Notes: generated from the letters alone by a model not told the origin. Shown: positions 33,148 to 46,378, counted from the stretch's first letter. The stretch: 64,000 nucleotides of DNA from Spiroplasma eriocheiris (GCF_001029265.1 NZ_CP011856.1:1178001-1242000), one strand, 5' to 3'. Program-made: numbers and translations.

Positions 33148-33846
33148 ATGGCTCGTAAAAAAAGTTTTGCAATAATTGGATTAAGTAACTTCGGAAAAGC
33201 GGTTATTGATACCTTAGTTGCTAAAAAACAACATGTCATGGTGTTTGACGCTGACCAAGCAAAAGTTAATAACATGATTGCCAGTTATGAACAAATTGAT
33301 GGGGTAGCCTTAGACTCAACCATTAAAGCCAATTTAATTGAACAAGGCGTAGACCAATACGATACTGTTATTGTAACAATGGCTACCAATATTGAAGCTA
33401 GTGTTTTAACAATTATTAGTTTACAAGACATTGGGGTTAATAACATCATTGCGAAGTCAAAAGATTCGCGTCATGCCCGAATTTTAAAAGCCTTAGGAAT
33501 TACTAATATTGTCCAACCTGATCTTATTGCCGGAAACATTATTGCCGCCAAAGCAATGTTTGATGTTGCAATTGAAATGCAAACAGTTGATGAAAACTAT
33601 GCTTCAGTTGTGATTAAAGTAACCGAACCATCAATTGATGGTAGTTCATTGTTAGACTTACGGTTAATTAATAACAAAGATTACAACATTGTCCATATTA
33701 AAAGAAAAGGAAAAGTTATCTTGCCGGGGGATGTTGACAGTTTAAAACTTGGGGATGAATTATTATTTATTGCTAAAATTAATGCAATTAATGATTTAAC
33801 AACCAAATTACAAGCTGTTGAAGAACCAACCGAAGCAGATAAATAA
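33148..33846 (+). CDS. ktrA: K+ uptake regulatory subunit (TrkA/KtrA, RCK domain)
   Basis: A 232-aa cytosolic ring-forming regulator. The Rossmann-type RCK_N domain (about 1-140) starts with AIIGLSNFGKAV and an acidic residue at the end of strand 2 (VFDAD). RCK_C follows (about 145-225). It gates KtrB in response to ATP/ADP or NAD(H). Strong GGAG site and promoter. Confidence 0.94.
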   Translation: MARKKSFAIIGLSNFGKAVIDTLVAKKQHVMVFDADQAKVNNMIASYEQIDGVALDSTIKANLIEQGVDQYDTVIVTMATNIEASVLTIISLQDIGVNNIIAKSKDSRHARILKALGITNIVQPDLIAGNIIAAKAMFDVAIEMQTVDENYASVVIKVTEPSIDGSSLLDLRLINNKDYNIVHIKRKGKVILPGDVDSLKLGDELLFIAKINAINDLTTKLQAVEEPTEADK

Positions 33847-33860
33847 TTATCTTAAAAAAA

Positions 33861-33892
33861 TAACCACCAATAAGTTATCTTACTGGTGGTTA
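33861..33892. terminator. Bidirectional terminator after ktrA
   Basis: TAACCACCA / TGGTGGTTA stem with T7 on the plus strand. The minus-strand gene's stop codon lies inside it. Confidence 0.8.
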
Positions 33893-34808
33893 ATTTTTTT
33901 ATAATGGACTAAAGCATCACGAAGCATTTTAGACTTATTTTCCACAATTAATAAATGGGGATTTTCATCATCAACCGCAGTTTGCGCCCCATATTTAATA
34001 ATTAAACCCTTAATAATATCTTGGACACCCCCGGCGTTTTCAGCAAAATCAATATATAAATACTTGTTAGATTTGCCTACTCATGCTGTATGTTTAACTG
34101 AATTTAAAGTATTATAAATCCGCTCTAAGAGATCTAATTCCTGGTCTGAAATTTTGTGGGTTGATGGGAATTATCACTAGCAAGATTAACTTCTTCTGGC
34201 GTTGCTAATGTTGGTTCTTTCGGAACATTTGGTAGTTTTTTTAAGGTTGCTAGTTCTATACTAATAGGTACTAGTAAAATTAAATATGTTCCCAAACAAA
34301 TCCACAATAAAATATCATAAACTTCTAATTTTGTTGTTCATTCTAAAAAATTAAAGCCTGGTTTAGCCAAAATTTCAGAATTACTAGCACCCGAGGGAAT
34401 AATTGCAGTTGCCCCCGCCATGTCTGTTTGATGGTTAATTAAACTTGTGAATAAAATAAAGAATGAATAAAAACCTAACACAATCGTAAAACTAAATAGT
34501 CATTTCAAATCATTGGGACTTGGTTCACCATTCTGGTTTAATTTTGCCCATAATTTAAAACTCCGGAAAATTATGATTAATCCTAAAATAGCAGGAATGA
34601 TAAAAATAAAAGCAACTTTTGCTTGCACTGGTTGATATAAGAGTACAAATAATTTGTCTTTTTCTTCTGCTGGTAAGTTTGGATTAATCATTGTATTGTC
34701 AATAATGTAACCAATCGCCGCCGCAAAAACAGCAAAAGTACTAATTGAAAATAACGCAAAGAAAATAATTGCGCAGATTACTTTTTTATAATATGTCTCA
34801 CTTCTCAT
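33880..34808 (-). pseudogene. Membrane protein of unknown function, split by a frameshift
   Basis: The first frame (34808 down to a TAG at 34134) encodes four membrane helices and a linker. A second frame, open from about 34170 to a TAA at 33880, encodes a well-composed C-terminal domain of about 95 residues beginning near ISDQELDLLERIYNTL. The two overlap over about 35 bases, as expected from a single-base indel in one ancestral gene. No family recognised. Confidence 0.65.
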
Positions 34809-35004
34809 TTCTAAAGTTTCCTATGGTCTTTCTATTTTTCAGTATTTTTACATATTAAATATAGCACTTTATATCAGCGATTAGAATAAGATTTTAATAA
34901 AAATCATATTTTTAATTAATTTCGTGAAAATAAAAAGGGAAATCAATATTCATTAGTTAAACAACTATTGAGGTAATAGTTATAAAACTAACTAAGTTAA
35001 TATT

Positions 35005-36453
35005 TTAGCGAGAAGAACTGCCAGGAAGATTTTGATTAAGATTAATTGTAGTATCTATTGATTTCATTTTATTTTTTTGTTCCACTTTTTTAATTAGTAT
35101 TTTTTTAAGTTTATTTAAATTTTTTAATTCTGGATGTTGTTCACTTATTTGCTCTAAAATTTTGGTTTCTAGAAATTTATAAATTATAATTTTTTCAAAT
35201 CTTTCTACACCAGTATTATTAGGATGATAACCAAAAATTTCTTTTAAATCCCTTAACATATTAAATTCATCTGGACAGTAGATTTTTAAATTATTTCTTA
35301 TTTTTACACTCGCTAAACAACTTTGTAAATTTTTTCAATTTCATTTTTCTAATTGAGGTTTTGAAGAAACATTAATTAATTCATTAATATCAATCCTAAT
35401 TGAAGAGTACGTACTTAAAAAATTTACTGTATTTATCAATGTTGTTCTCATATCTTTTTTATTAGCACATTTTCAAAGGAATAATTTTTCTTGTTCCAGA
35501 GGAATTAATTCTTTTCCTGTAAGAAAATATGGGCAGATTTCATCATAATCTAATTCCCTAAATTTAATATAATTATTAATAATATTTTTTCACTCCTTAA
35601 ATAATTCTAATATTTTTTCACTAATATTGTTGTTAAAAATATTAAAGTTATTTAGGAGCGATTGGTGGTCTACTGCTAATAATCCTTGAATTTCCCTTCA
35701 TTCATTATTTAATATTAGATTTTCAATTTCGTTGTGTTCATTAAAAGTTGCTAAAATTTTTTTATAAAAATTCCAAAATATGCCGCTAATAAACTTCAAC
35801 ATTATGAAATCAGGATTTTGTGAATAATTTAAATTCTTAAAATAAATTATAAATTGTGATTGAATATTTAAGAGCAAATTATTTTTTTCTTCTATTGTAT
35901 AGTTGCTTTTTATAATGGAATGAATATTATCAGATAAATACTCATTAAAACTACAAAGCTCTTCAAAAACTATGAATAAATTTTTAAAATTTTCAAAAAT
36001 TAGTTCTTGGAGATTATCTATCTCATTTGTCACAAAGTTATGTGAGGATTTTATTCCCACAAAATAAGTATCTGTTAAAATATTTAGAGAATTTTTATTT
36101 AAATAAAAATTATTTAAAATTTCTTGATAATGACTATTATCTCATTCATCACCTTTCGGTATGTCAACAGTATTGTAGTCCTTAATTTTTTGGAAGAAAA
36201 GATCTAAGTTGTTAAGACATTCATTGTAAGTAAATAATAAATTCGATAAACTACTTCTGTTATTATCATCAATTATTGAAGTAATATAAACACCTAAATT
36301 AAACGTATAATATTTTAAAATTTCATTTAAATATTCTTTAAAAAAATAAAATAAAGTTTCTTTTTTAGATTTTAATTCTTGTTCTGTTTTTATCTTCTTT
36401 CCAAATTTTTTATTTCTATATTTAAAAAAATTGTCAATTTGCTCAATATTCAT
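35005..36453 (-). CDS. Hypothetical helical protein, 482 aa (intact copy)
   Basis: A 482-aa protein, predicted almost wholly helical, rich in Asn, Ile, Lys, Leu and Phe, without signal peptide or membrane helices. No transposase, integrase or nuclease motif was recognised. The leader is the GAGT-N10-CCTRA attenuator, and the ribosome site AAAGGAGCGG precedes ATG. It is the intact copy of a duplicated unit; the second copy at 44718-46166 is broken. The last about 15 residues differ between copies, ending LPGSSSR here. Confidence 0.8.
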
Positions 36454-36486
36454 AAGTTATCCGCTCCTTTATAACGATAGTTTTTC

Positions 36487-36555
36487 AAAAAAACCTGATT
36501 ATTATTAACTATAAATGGATAGTTAAGAATTAAATCAGGCATTATGTATACTCTA
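36487..36555 (-). promoter_or_regulatory. Leader attenuator element 3 of the intact 482-aa gene
   Basis: Minus-strand RNA has GAGT, ten bases forming the stem GTAT-ACATA-ATGC, then CCTGATT pairing with AATCAGG, and T7. A nested stem AACTAT / ATAGTT lies within the terminator loop. The ATG follows 34 bases later. Confidence 0.65.
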
Positions 36556-36700
36556 TTGAGATATTTAATTAAATAGTGAATAATTTTATTATTCATTTTA
36601 ATTATAGTTATTTAAATAAATTTAAAATAAAAAAATAAATTTATTTTTGGACATTTAATTAGTTTACAATCATTAATTAAGATTATGTTCAGAATTAAAA

Positions 36701-36730
36701 AATTGAATCTTTCTTAAAAATGATTCAATT
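36701..36730 (-). terminator. Terminator of the gat operon
   Basis: AATTGAATC / GATTCAATT stem with a T6 tail on minus-strand RNA, after gatB. Confidence 0.75.
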
Positions 36731-36757
36731 CTTTCCTTGTAGTTATCATTAAATTAG

Positions 36758-38200
36758 CTATGTGTTTTTTTTCTTCGTAATTAACTCAAGAACAACTTGT
36801 TGACCAATTTCAGGTGCTACTTGTCCTTTGGTTAATTTCATTAACTCACCCATAAAAAATTTAATCACCCGTTCAGGACGTTCATCATATTGTGTTAAAA
36901 TTGCTAGGTTGTTTTCAATTACTGGAGTAATAATATTAATAATTTCTTGGGGATCAGTAATTTGTTTTAATCCTAATTTAGCAACTAAAATTTCTGGTTT
37001 AACATCCGTCGTTAAAATATGGGTTAACACGGTTTTTGCTTGTTTAGTCGAAATGATATTTTTAACAATTAAATCAATCATTTCACTTAAATTAGCAGGT
37101 GTTAATTTTGTTTCCTTAATAGTAATATTTTTGGCATTTAAATAGGCCGAAATATCACCAATTAAATAATTGGCGACCATTTCATAATTAGAATTATTTT
37201 TTACACTTGCTTCAAAAAAGTTCATTAAATCATAATCCTGTAAGAGCACTTCAATGTCGCTCTCTTTTAAATGGTATTCTTCTCGATAGCGTTGACGTTT
37301 TTGATTAGGTAATTCTGGGGCCGAGGCCAAAATTTTGGTAATTCATGTTTCATCTAGTTTGATCGGAAAAATATTAGGTTCAGAAAAATATTTATAATCG
37401 GTGGCATCTGTTTTTTTTCGCATTAAAACTGTTTCTTTAGTTTTTTCATCGAATCGGCGTGTTTCTTGTTCCACAACCCCACCACTCAGAATAATTTGGG
37501 TTTGGCGTTTAATTTCAAATTCAATTGCTTTTTCAACATTATTAATTGAATTTAAGTTTTTAATTTCTACTTTGTTCCCTAATTGATTGCTTCCCGATGG
37601 GCGTAAGGAAATATTAACATCACAACGCAAAGAACCTTCATTCATTTTGGCATCACTAACATTTAAATATAATAGAATTTCGCGTAAGGCTTCAACATAT
37701 TTTTTTGCTTGATAAGCACTGCGTAAAACTGGGCGAGTTACAATCTCAATCAATCCAATTCCTGCCCGGTTATAGTCTAATAATGTTTTATCAGCTAAAT
37801 GTAATTGTTTTGCCGTATCTTCTTCAATATGTAAACGTTCAATTTCTATATTTGAGGGTTGATTATTTTCATTTATTATAGTTAAAAAACCATTTTTCCC
37901 AATTGGAAAATATTGTTGGGTAATTTGAAAACCCTTGGCTAAATCCGGATAGTAATAGTTCTTACGGTCAAACTGAACAATTGGATCAATTTCTAAATTT
38001 AACGCTTGACAAGCTAATAAGGCTAAAGCTACCCCTTGCTTATTAACCGTTGGCATCGCCCCTGGATAACCCATATCCATGATATTTACCATCGTGTTAG
38101 CAGGAGCATCATAACTAACTGGCCCTTTTGAAAACATTTTTGTTTTGGTTTTTAATTCCACATGGTTTTCAATACCAATAACAACTTCAAAATTATGCAT
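36758..38200 (-). CDS. gatB: Asp/Glu-tRNA(Asn/Gln) amidotransferase subunit B
   Basis: A 480-aa subunit that recognises misacylated tRNA and activates its Glu/Asp side chain with ATP. It has the opening FEVVIGIENHVELKTKTKMF (GatB usually has GLEVH here) and the metal/ATP site around FDRKNYYYPDL. The helical and YqeY-like tail domains (about 300-480) follow. The ATG overlaps the gatA stop by one base (TAATG). Needed because a free-standing GlnRS and AsnRS cannot be assumed in this organism. Confidence 0.95.
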
Positions 38201-39672
38201 TATTTAATGCCCCCTTTCTTGCTTGGCACCACAAGATTTTTTAAACCAATAATATCTTCTAATAAATAACCTGCATTTAAAACTGCTTGGTCATTAAATG
38301 GTTTGGCATTAATATTAATCCCAATTGGCAACTCATTAATTAAAGCTAGTGGAATTGTTAAAGATGGGTTTCCCATAAAGTTAGCTAATACTAAAACATC
38401 ATCAATATAATGCTCAACATCTTCCTCTTTTAAAACTTGTTGTTTAATATCAGCAATTTTAGGGGCAACGTCACTAGCCGAAGGCAACAATAAAATGTCA
38501 TACTGACGAAAGATTTTTTCGAGTTCGCTAACTATTAACCGGCGAACTCTTTTTGCTTTCAAAAATAATAATGTTTGGTTTTTTCGAGTTAAAGCATATG
38601 AACCAATAACATCTCTTCTTTTGACAACATCGCCAAAACCTTTTCCCCGCGAATTCATCATTACTTCTTCATAACTATTACCTTCTTGGCGGACTCCAAA
38701 ATTAATTCCATCTAAATTTGAATGACTACTTACTGCTTCAGCAAAGGAAATAATCATATAAACTGGTAATAATGCTTTCAAGAGATCTTCAGGAAAATCA
38801 ATTGCTGTTAAACTAATATTATGAGCAGTTAACTTCTGATATAAATCTTCATAAATTGCTTTAATCGGTGCAGGTAACTGCTGATGAATTTGTTTAATAT
38901 ATGCAAATTGATAGTGCTTAATATCACTTGTTAAGTTTTGATAATAATTTTGCTGATCACTTGGTAATGAAGTCGCATCCTTATCATCTTGTTTTGCTAA
39001 ATAATCTAAAACAATTGCACAGTCTTCAACTGTTCTGGTAAAATACCCAACCGTATCTAGCGATGGTGCATAAGGAAATAAACCAAAGCGCGATAAAATC
39101 CCATAAGTTGGTTTTAAACCAACAATTCCTGTATAACTAGCTGGTTTTCGAATTGAATCACCAGTATCAGAACCAAGGGTAAAGGGAACAACCCCCGCGG
39201 CAACTAATGCAGCAGACCCCGAAGAAGATCCCCCTGTAATTCTAGTTTTATCCCAAGGGTTTAAAACTTCCCCAGTATGAGCATATAACCCATGGCCTCC
39301 CATTCCTAATTCATCAAGAGCTGTCTTTCCTAACAAGATGGCATTGTTATCAGCCAAAATTTTAACAACTTCAGCATCATAAGGAGGGATGAAATTATCT
39401 AAAATGTGGGAACTAGCTGTGGTACGGATATTTTTTGTTGCAAAATTATCTTTGGCAAAATATGGAATTGCAAAAAGATAATCATCTGCTTTAATTTCTA
39501 GTGCTTCTAATTCTTTGGCAACTTTTAAAGCCTCAGTTTTTAGAATTGTTACTGTTGCATTTAAATTCTGATGACTTTCTAACGCTTGAAAAGCAGTTGT
39601 GATAATTTCGGTGGGAGTTATTTTTCCTTGCAATAATAATTCATGTAATTCTTTAATTGTATAATAATTCAT
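38200..39672 (-). CDS. gatA: Asp/Glu-tRNA(Asn/Gln) amidotransferase subunit A
   Basis: A 490-aa amidase that frees ammonia from glutamine. The Ser-cisSer-Lys triad lies in YFAKDN (Lys) and in the GGSSSGSAALVAAG region with GSDTGDSIRKPA (both serines). Full length. It sits between gatC and gatB with almost no spacing. Confidence 0.96.
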   Translation of the reverse strand: MNYYTIKELHELLLQGKITPTEIITTAFQALESHQNLNATVTILKTEALKVAKELEALEIKADDYLFAIPYFAKDNFATKNIRTTASSHILDNFIPPYDAEVVKILADNNAILLGKTALDELGMGGHGLYAHTGEVLNPWDKTRITGGSSSGSAALVAAGVVPFTLGSDTGDSIRKPASYTGIVGLKPTYGILSRFGLFPYAPSLDTVGYFTRTVEDCAIVLDYLAKQDDKDATSLPSDQQNYYQNLTSDIKHYQFAYIKQIHQQLPAPIKAIYEDLYQKLTAHNISLTAIDFPEDLLKALLPVYMIISFAEAVSSHSNLDGINFGVRQEGNSYEEVMMNSRGKGFGDVVKRRDVIGSYALTRKNQTLLFLKAKRVRRLIVSELEKIFRQYDILLLPSASDVAPKIADIKQQVLKEEDVEHYIDDVLVLANFMGNPSLTIPLALINELPIGININAKPFNDQAVLNAGYLLEDIIGLKNLVVPSKKGGIK

Positions 39673-39675
39673 TTT

Positions 39676-39969
39676 TTACTTAACCACCTTATTAATCACA
39701 ATATAATCATCTTCAACAACTGGGGCATTTGCTAATAATTCTGCTTGGGGAACTTGTTCAATTTCCTCATCATCGCGTAAACCTGTTACTGTAATTTCAA
39801 AAGGAAAGTGCATTGAATGAACATTTGTTGTATCAATTTTTTGCACTAAATCCATTTGTTTCAAAATAACATCAAATTCATTACTTAACTTTTCTAATTC
39901 TTGTTCTGATAAATCAAGCATAATATTATGCGCTAACTGGCGCAACTTTTCTTTATCAATTCTTGCCAT
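39676..39969 (-). CDS. gatC: Asp/Glu-tRNA(Asn/Gln) amidotransferase subunit C
   Basis: A 97-aa linker subunit that wraps GatA and GatB. It shows the usual pattern: an N-terminal helix with LRQLAHNIMLDLSEQELEKL, then a stretched belt region and a C-terminal DDYIVINKVVK. First gene of gatC-gatA-gatB and 17 bases after ligA. Confidence 0.93.
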   Translation of the reverse strand: MARIDKEKLRQLAHNIMLDLSEQELEKLSNEFDVILKQMDLVQKIDTTNVHSMHFPFEITVTGLRDDEEIEQVPQAELLANAPVVEDDYIVINKVVK

Positions 39970-39986
39970 TTTAAATTTCCTTTCTG

Positions 39987-41984
<1,998 letters not shown>

Positions 41985-41993
41985 AGAGTCCTC

Positions 41994-43628
41994 CTATTTT
42001 CTAGTTGTCTTTGCTTTATGCTTAAAAGTTAGTTTCTTAGGGGGTGGAAAAAATCGGCTTAGCTTAAAATTAAACGGTTTTGTTTTAATTGCATAAACTG
42101 TTGTATTAATGGCAACTAACAAGGCGACAATGAAAACTGTTGCATTATTTAATAACGCTTGACTATTGAAAATCCAAATTAAGAATCGTCCCACTAAAGG
42201 GTTGAAAAAAGAAACTGTTAATATTGATAGCATCGTAATTTGGGTTTTAGCGACAAAGTTGGGAATTCTCTCCATAAATAAAATCCAAATTAAAGCAAAA
42301 CCTAAAAAGAAGAAAGAAATTGAAATAAAAACAGTATCCGTAATTTCGCGTCATCTTCCTAATTCTAACTGCACAAATAACGGCTGGGCAATTTTTTCAA
42401 GGGTTCAAAAATCCAAATTAATCTGATTTGTCGCTAAAACAATCACCACCGAAATAATGGTAAAAATAGTGGGAATGACAAAAATAAATCCTCTCCGACG
42501 TTCATAAATTGCAAACTCAATTTCGCGAATTCTTGTGTAATTTCGGTACAATAAAAAGGCGATGAATAGCATTAATAATAGTAATGCTAAAAAAATAAAG
42601 ATTAATAACAAGTTTTTTAATCGGGCATTATAAACAATAAAACAAATACTTGATACAGCACTAAATTTTACAAAATCTTTTAAGAAATTTGTCCGAAATC
42701 GTAAAATACTAATTCAAGTTGTTACATAAATAGTAAATAAAATAATATAACTAGCATCTCAGTCAAAAGTTATGTAACTCGCAAAAATAAATCCAATAAT
42801 TCAAGGCATATTACGGCTGCGATATTCCCGGTTGGTGTAAATACTAATAAGGATAAATAACACAAAAAATAAATTAGTTAACATATTTTCGGGGTGTCAA
42901 GCATCATAACCAAAATAATAAATTAATAGTTTCGAAGCTAATAAAGTAACCAGGGATAATGAACCAATAATAATTTTATTACTATTTTTTTTTGAAAAAT
43001 TATTTAGTAAGGTAATAAAAATAGAAGCAAATAATAAGGCATCAAAAATATCCAATAAATTAGTAGTAATATCAATTGGATTTAATTTTGTCATTGCAAA
43101 TCACATTGAAACATTCGTAAACCATGGTACGGCTGATAAGGTAGAATTCGCACTTAAAGTAACCTCTGAATTTAAATTAAAAATAACCCTTCCGTTATCA
43201 AAATTAAAATTATAGAAGGTTAATACAAAACTATTACTCAAATTTTGTCCAGAAGGAGTAATAAATAAATTTTTTAAGTAGTATAAAAAGATAAACATTG
43301 TAAAAACCAACACAAATAATAAGTGGTTCCAGTCTAATAAGCGATAATTAAATCAAAAGCGCACAAATAACAATAAAATAACTGCGTATAAAATATTAAT
43401 TGCTAATAAATAATAAACTAAAACAATATATTTTAAATTACCAATAAACTCCAAGGGAATTAATAAAAAAGCAATTGTGGCAAAATAAAAGAAAAAACCC
43501 ATAATCATACTTAAATAAATATTACGAGTTCTAATTTTTAACAAGTCAGCCAAAATTGTTCCCGTCGAAGAGAAAACTCAATAATAATATAAGAAAAATA
43601 CAATTGCAATTAAAATTAGCTTTGTCAT
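41994..43628 (-). CDS. Multi-pass membrane protein, 544 aa
   Basis: About twelve to fourteen hydrophobic helices over 544 residues with a Lys/Arg/Pro-rich cytosolic tail (about 515-544) and an extracytoplasmic loop near residues 115-160. No transporter signature recognised. It lies nine bases before ligA and after the crr terminator. AAAGGTGAG precedes the ATG. Confidence 0.78.
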
Positions 43629-43664
43629 TAATTTCTCACCTTTCTCTTAGATTATAACAAAAAA

Positions 43665-43689
43665 AAGAATGATAATTTTTATCATTCTT
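43665..43689 (-). terminator. Terminator of crr
   Basis: AAGAATGATAA / TTATCATTCTT stem followed by T8 on minus-strand RNA. Confidence 0.8.
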
Positions 43690-43721
43690 GTGAATTGGCA
43701 TTAAATTATCTTTGACAAGTC

Positions 43722-44201
43722 TTATTTAATAATCGCAATTACATCTCCTTGGCTAACTTTTCCTTTTTTAACAACTTCAATTGTTTTCCCATTCATTGAA
43801 TCAGGAGTGAAAACCATTGGAGTATCTAAACTAGGTACTTTGTCTTTAATTTTATCTAAGTCAACATTACATAATAAATCACCTTGACTAACTGCTTGAT
43901 CTTGTTTAACTTTAATATCAAACCCTTCACCATTTAAAGAAACAGTGTCCATCCCAACATGCAATAACATTTCAACTCCTGATTTATGCTTAATTCCATA
44001 AGCATGGCCAGTCGGGAAAACTGTCATTAATTTACCTTCCATTGGAGCCACAAAATTTCCTTTCGCTGGTTTAATTCCTAAACCATCTCCTAACATTTTT
44101 TGTGAAAAAATTTCATCTGTTACTTCTTCAATTGCAATAACTTCACCATCAACGGGTGCGATAATTTGAATTTCTTTATTTTTATGTCCGAATAATCCCA
44201 T
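43722..44201 (-). CDS. crr: PTS glucose-type EIIA
   Basis: A 159-aa phosphocarrier that accepts phosphate from HPr and passes it to EIIB domains such as that at 3.2 kb. The active His is in LLHVGMDTV, with the second catalytic His in FPTGHAYGI. It is free-standing rather than fused to an EIICB. Ends in DVIAIIK as usual. Lies inside the 7.8-kb block flanked by inverted 1.77-kb copies. Confidence 0.94.
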   Translation of the reverse strand: MGLFGHKNKEIQIIAPVDGEVIAIEEVTDEIFSQKMLGDGLGIKPAKGNFVAPMEGKLMTVFPTGHAYGIKHKSGVEMLLHVGMDTVSLNGEGFDIKVKQDQAVSQGDLLCNVDLDKIKDKVPSLDTPMVFTPDSMNGKTIEVVKKGKVSQGDVIAIIK

Positions 44202-44228
44202 AAAAATTCCCTCCTCTAATGTACTTTG

Positions 44229-44258
44229 AATATATAACTACATTAAGTATACTACCAA
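44229..44258 (-). promoter_or_regulatory. Possible crr promoter
   Basis: TTGGTA and TATATT separated by 18 bases, reading toward crr. Confidence 0.4.
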
Positions 44259-44356
44259 ATAAAAGAAAAATGCTAGACTTTCCCACTAAAAATGTCAAAA
44301 TTGTACATTTTATGTTATTTTTGGAAAATTAATATTTTTTAAAATTAAATATCTTA

Positions 44357-44374
44357 AATTAATTTCGTGAAAAT
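44357..44374 (+). repeat. Left terminal inverted repeat of the right 1.77-kb unit
   Basis: AATTAATTTCGTGAAAAT. Its inverse occurs at 46240-46257 with one mismatch, and the same sequence occurs at 34914-34931. Confidence 0.55.
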
Positions 44375-44610
44375 GTTTAATTAAATCATGTTTAATAAAT
44401 TATTTTTTTTAGATATTGATCTTTTTTATTTTCATCAATAAATTTAAATCATTAAAAATATGAACTATTTTAATTTTTAGTATAATTTTAATTAATGATT
44501 ATAAACTAATTAAATGTCCAAAAATAAATTTATTTTTTTATTTTAAATTTATTTAAATAACTATAATTAAAATGAATAAGAAAATTATTCATAACATAAC
44601 TAAATATTTC

Positions 44611-44679
44611 AATAGAGTATATATAATGCCTGATTTTACCCTTAACTATCCATTTATAGTTAATAATAATCAGGTTTTT
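44611..44679 (+). promoter_or_regulatory. Leader attenuator element 4 of the broken 482-codon gene
   Basis: GAGT then the stem GTAT-ATATA-ATGC, then CCTGATT pairing with AATCAGG and a T5 run. It lies about 48 bases after a TATAAT box and 39 bases before the ATG. Confidence 0.65.
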
Positions 44680-44717
44680 ATTTTGAAAAACTATCGTTAT
44701 AAAGGAGCGGATAACTT

Positions 44718-46166
44718 ATGAATATTGAGCAAATTGACAATTTTTTTAAATATAGAAATAAAAAATTTGGAAAGAAGATAAAAACAAAACAAAAATTAAA
44801 ATCTAAAAAAGAAACTTTATTTTATTTTTTTAAATAATATTTAAATGAAATTTTAAAATATTATACGTTTAATTTAGGTGTTTATATTACTTCAATAATT
44901 GATGATAATAACAGAAGTAGTTTATCGAATTTATTATTTACTTACAATGAATGTCTTAACAACTTAGATCTTTTCTTCCAAAAAATTAAGGACTACAATA
45001 CTGTTGACATACCGAAAGGTGATGAATGAGATAATAGTCATTATCAAGAAATTTTAAATAATTTTTATTTAAATAAAAATTCTCTAAATATTTTAACAGA
45101 TACTTATTTTGTGGGAATAAAATCCTCACATAACTTTGTGACAAATGAGATAGATAATCTCCAAGAACTAATTTTTGAAAATTTTAAAAATTTATTCATA
45201 GTTTTTGAAGAGCTTTGTAGTTTTAATGAGTATTTATCTGATAATATTCATTCCATTATAAAAAGCAACTATACAATAGAAGAAAAAAATAATTTGCTCT
45301 TAAATATTCAATCACAATTTATAATTTATTTTAAGAATTTAAATTATTCACAAAATCCTGATTTCATAATGTTGAAGTTTATTAGCGGCATATTTTGGAA
45401 TTTTTATAAAAAAATTTTAGCAACTTTTAATGAACACAACGAAATTGAAAATCTAATATTAAATAATGAATGAAGGGAAATTCAAGGATTATTAGCAGTA
45501 GACCACCAATCGCTCCTAAATAACTTTAATATTTTTAACAACAATATTAGTGAAAAAATATTAGAATTATTTAAGGAGTGAAAAAATATTATTAATAATT
45601 ATATTAAATTTAGGGAATTAGATTATGATGAAATCTGCCCATATTTTCTTACAGGAAAAGAATTAATTCCTCTGGAACAAGAAAAATTATTCCTTTGAAA
45701 ATGTGCTAATAAAAAAGATATGAGAACAACATTGATAAATACAGTCAATTTTTTAAGTACGTACTCTTCAATTAGGATTGATATTAATGAATTAATTAAT
45801 GTTTCTTCAAAACCTCAATTAGAAAAATGAAATTGAAAAAATTTACAAAGTTGTTTAGCGAGTGTAAAAATAAGAAATAATTTAAAAATCTACTGTCCAG
45901 ATGAATTTAATATGTTAAGGGATTTAAAAGAAATTTTTGGTTATCATCCTAATAATACTGGTGTAGAAAGATTTGAAAAAATTATAATTTATAAATTTCT
46001 AGAAACCAAAATTTTAGAGCAAATAAGTGAACAACATCCAGAATTAAAAAATTTAAATAAACTTAAAAAAATACTAATTAAAAAAGTGGAACAAAAAAAT
46101 AAAATGAAATCAATAGATACTATGATTAATTCTGATAAAAATATCCCATACAGTTTTTCTCGCTAA
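44718..46166 (+). pseudogene. Broken copy of the 482-aa helical protein gene
   Basis: Same length (1449 bp) and almost the same sequence as the gene at 35005-36453, but codon 40 is TAA (44835-44837) where the other copy has GAA. The other differences in the coding region are few, apart from the last dozen codons (ends IPYSFSR instead of LPGSSSR). The rest of the frame is open, so the loss looks recent. Confidence 0.88.
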
Positions 46167-46239
46167 AATATTAACTTAGTTAGTTTCATAACTACCTTTT
46201 CAATAACTATTTAACTAGTAAATATTAATCATTATTTTT

Positions 46240-46257
46240 ATTTTCACAAAATTAATT
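46240..46257 (-). repeat. Right terminal inverted repeat of the right 1.77-kb unit
   Basis: ATTTTCACAAAATTAATT, the inverse of the left repeat with one mismatch. Confidence 0.55.
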
Positions 46258-46378
46258 AAAATATGTAAAATTATTGAAAAAATTAAACAAAATTTAAATT
46301 TAATAATCACAATTTTATAGCCAATAAGAATTGATAAAATTAATTATATTAAAAAATTAATGAAAAAGGAATTTTATT

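Larger units (their letters stand above)
34905..36680 (-). repeat. 1.77-kb unit, left copy (inverted relative to 44.5-46.3 kb)
   Basis: Read on the minus strand, this segment matches 44490-46263 almost base for base, from before the leader to past the stop of the 482-aa gene. Outside these limits the flanks differ. An 18-bp end sequence AATTAATTTCGTGAAAAT lies at 34914-34931. Confidence 0.9.
44490..46263 (+). repeat. 1.77-kb unit, right copy (inverted relative to 34.9-36.7 kb)
   Basis: Plus-strand copy of the unit at 34905-36680, including its -10 box (TATAAT at 44562-44567), leader attenuator and 482-codon frame. Confidence 0.9.

Noticed and set aside
35005-36453. Reading the 482-aa gene as several short genes or as decayed
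   Set aside because: All internal breaks are TGA codons, which are Trp here; the frame is fully open with code 4.
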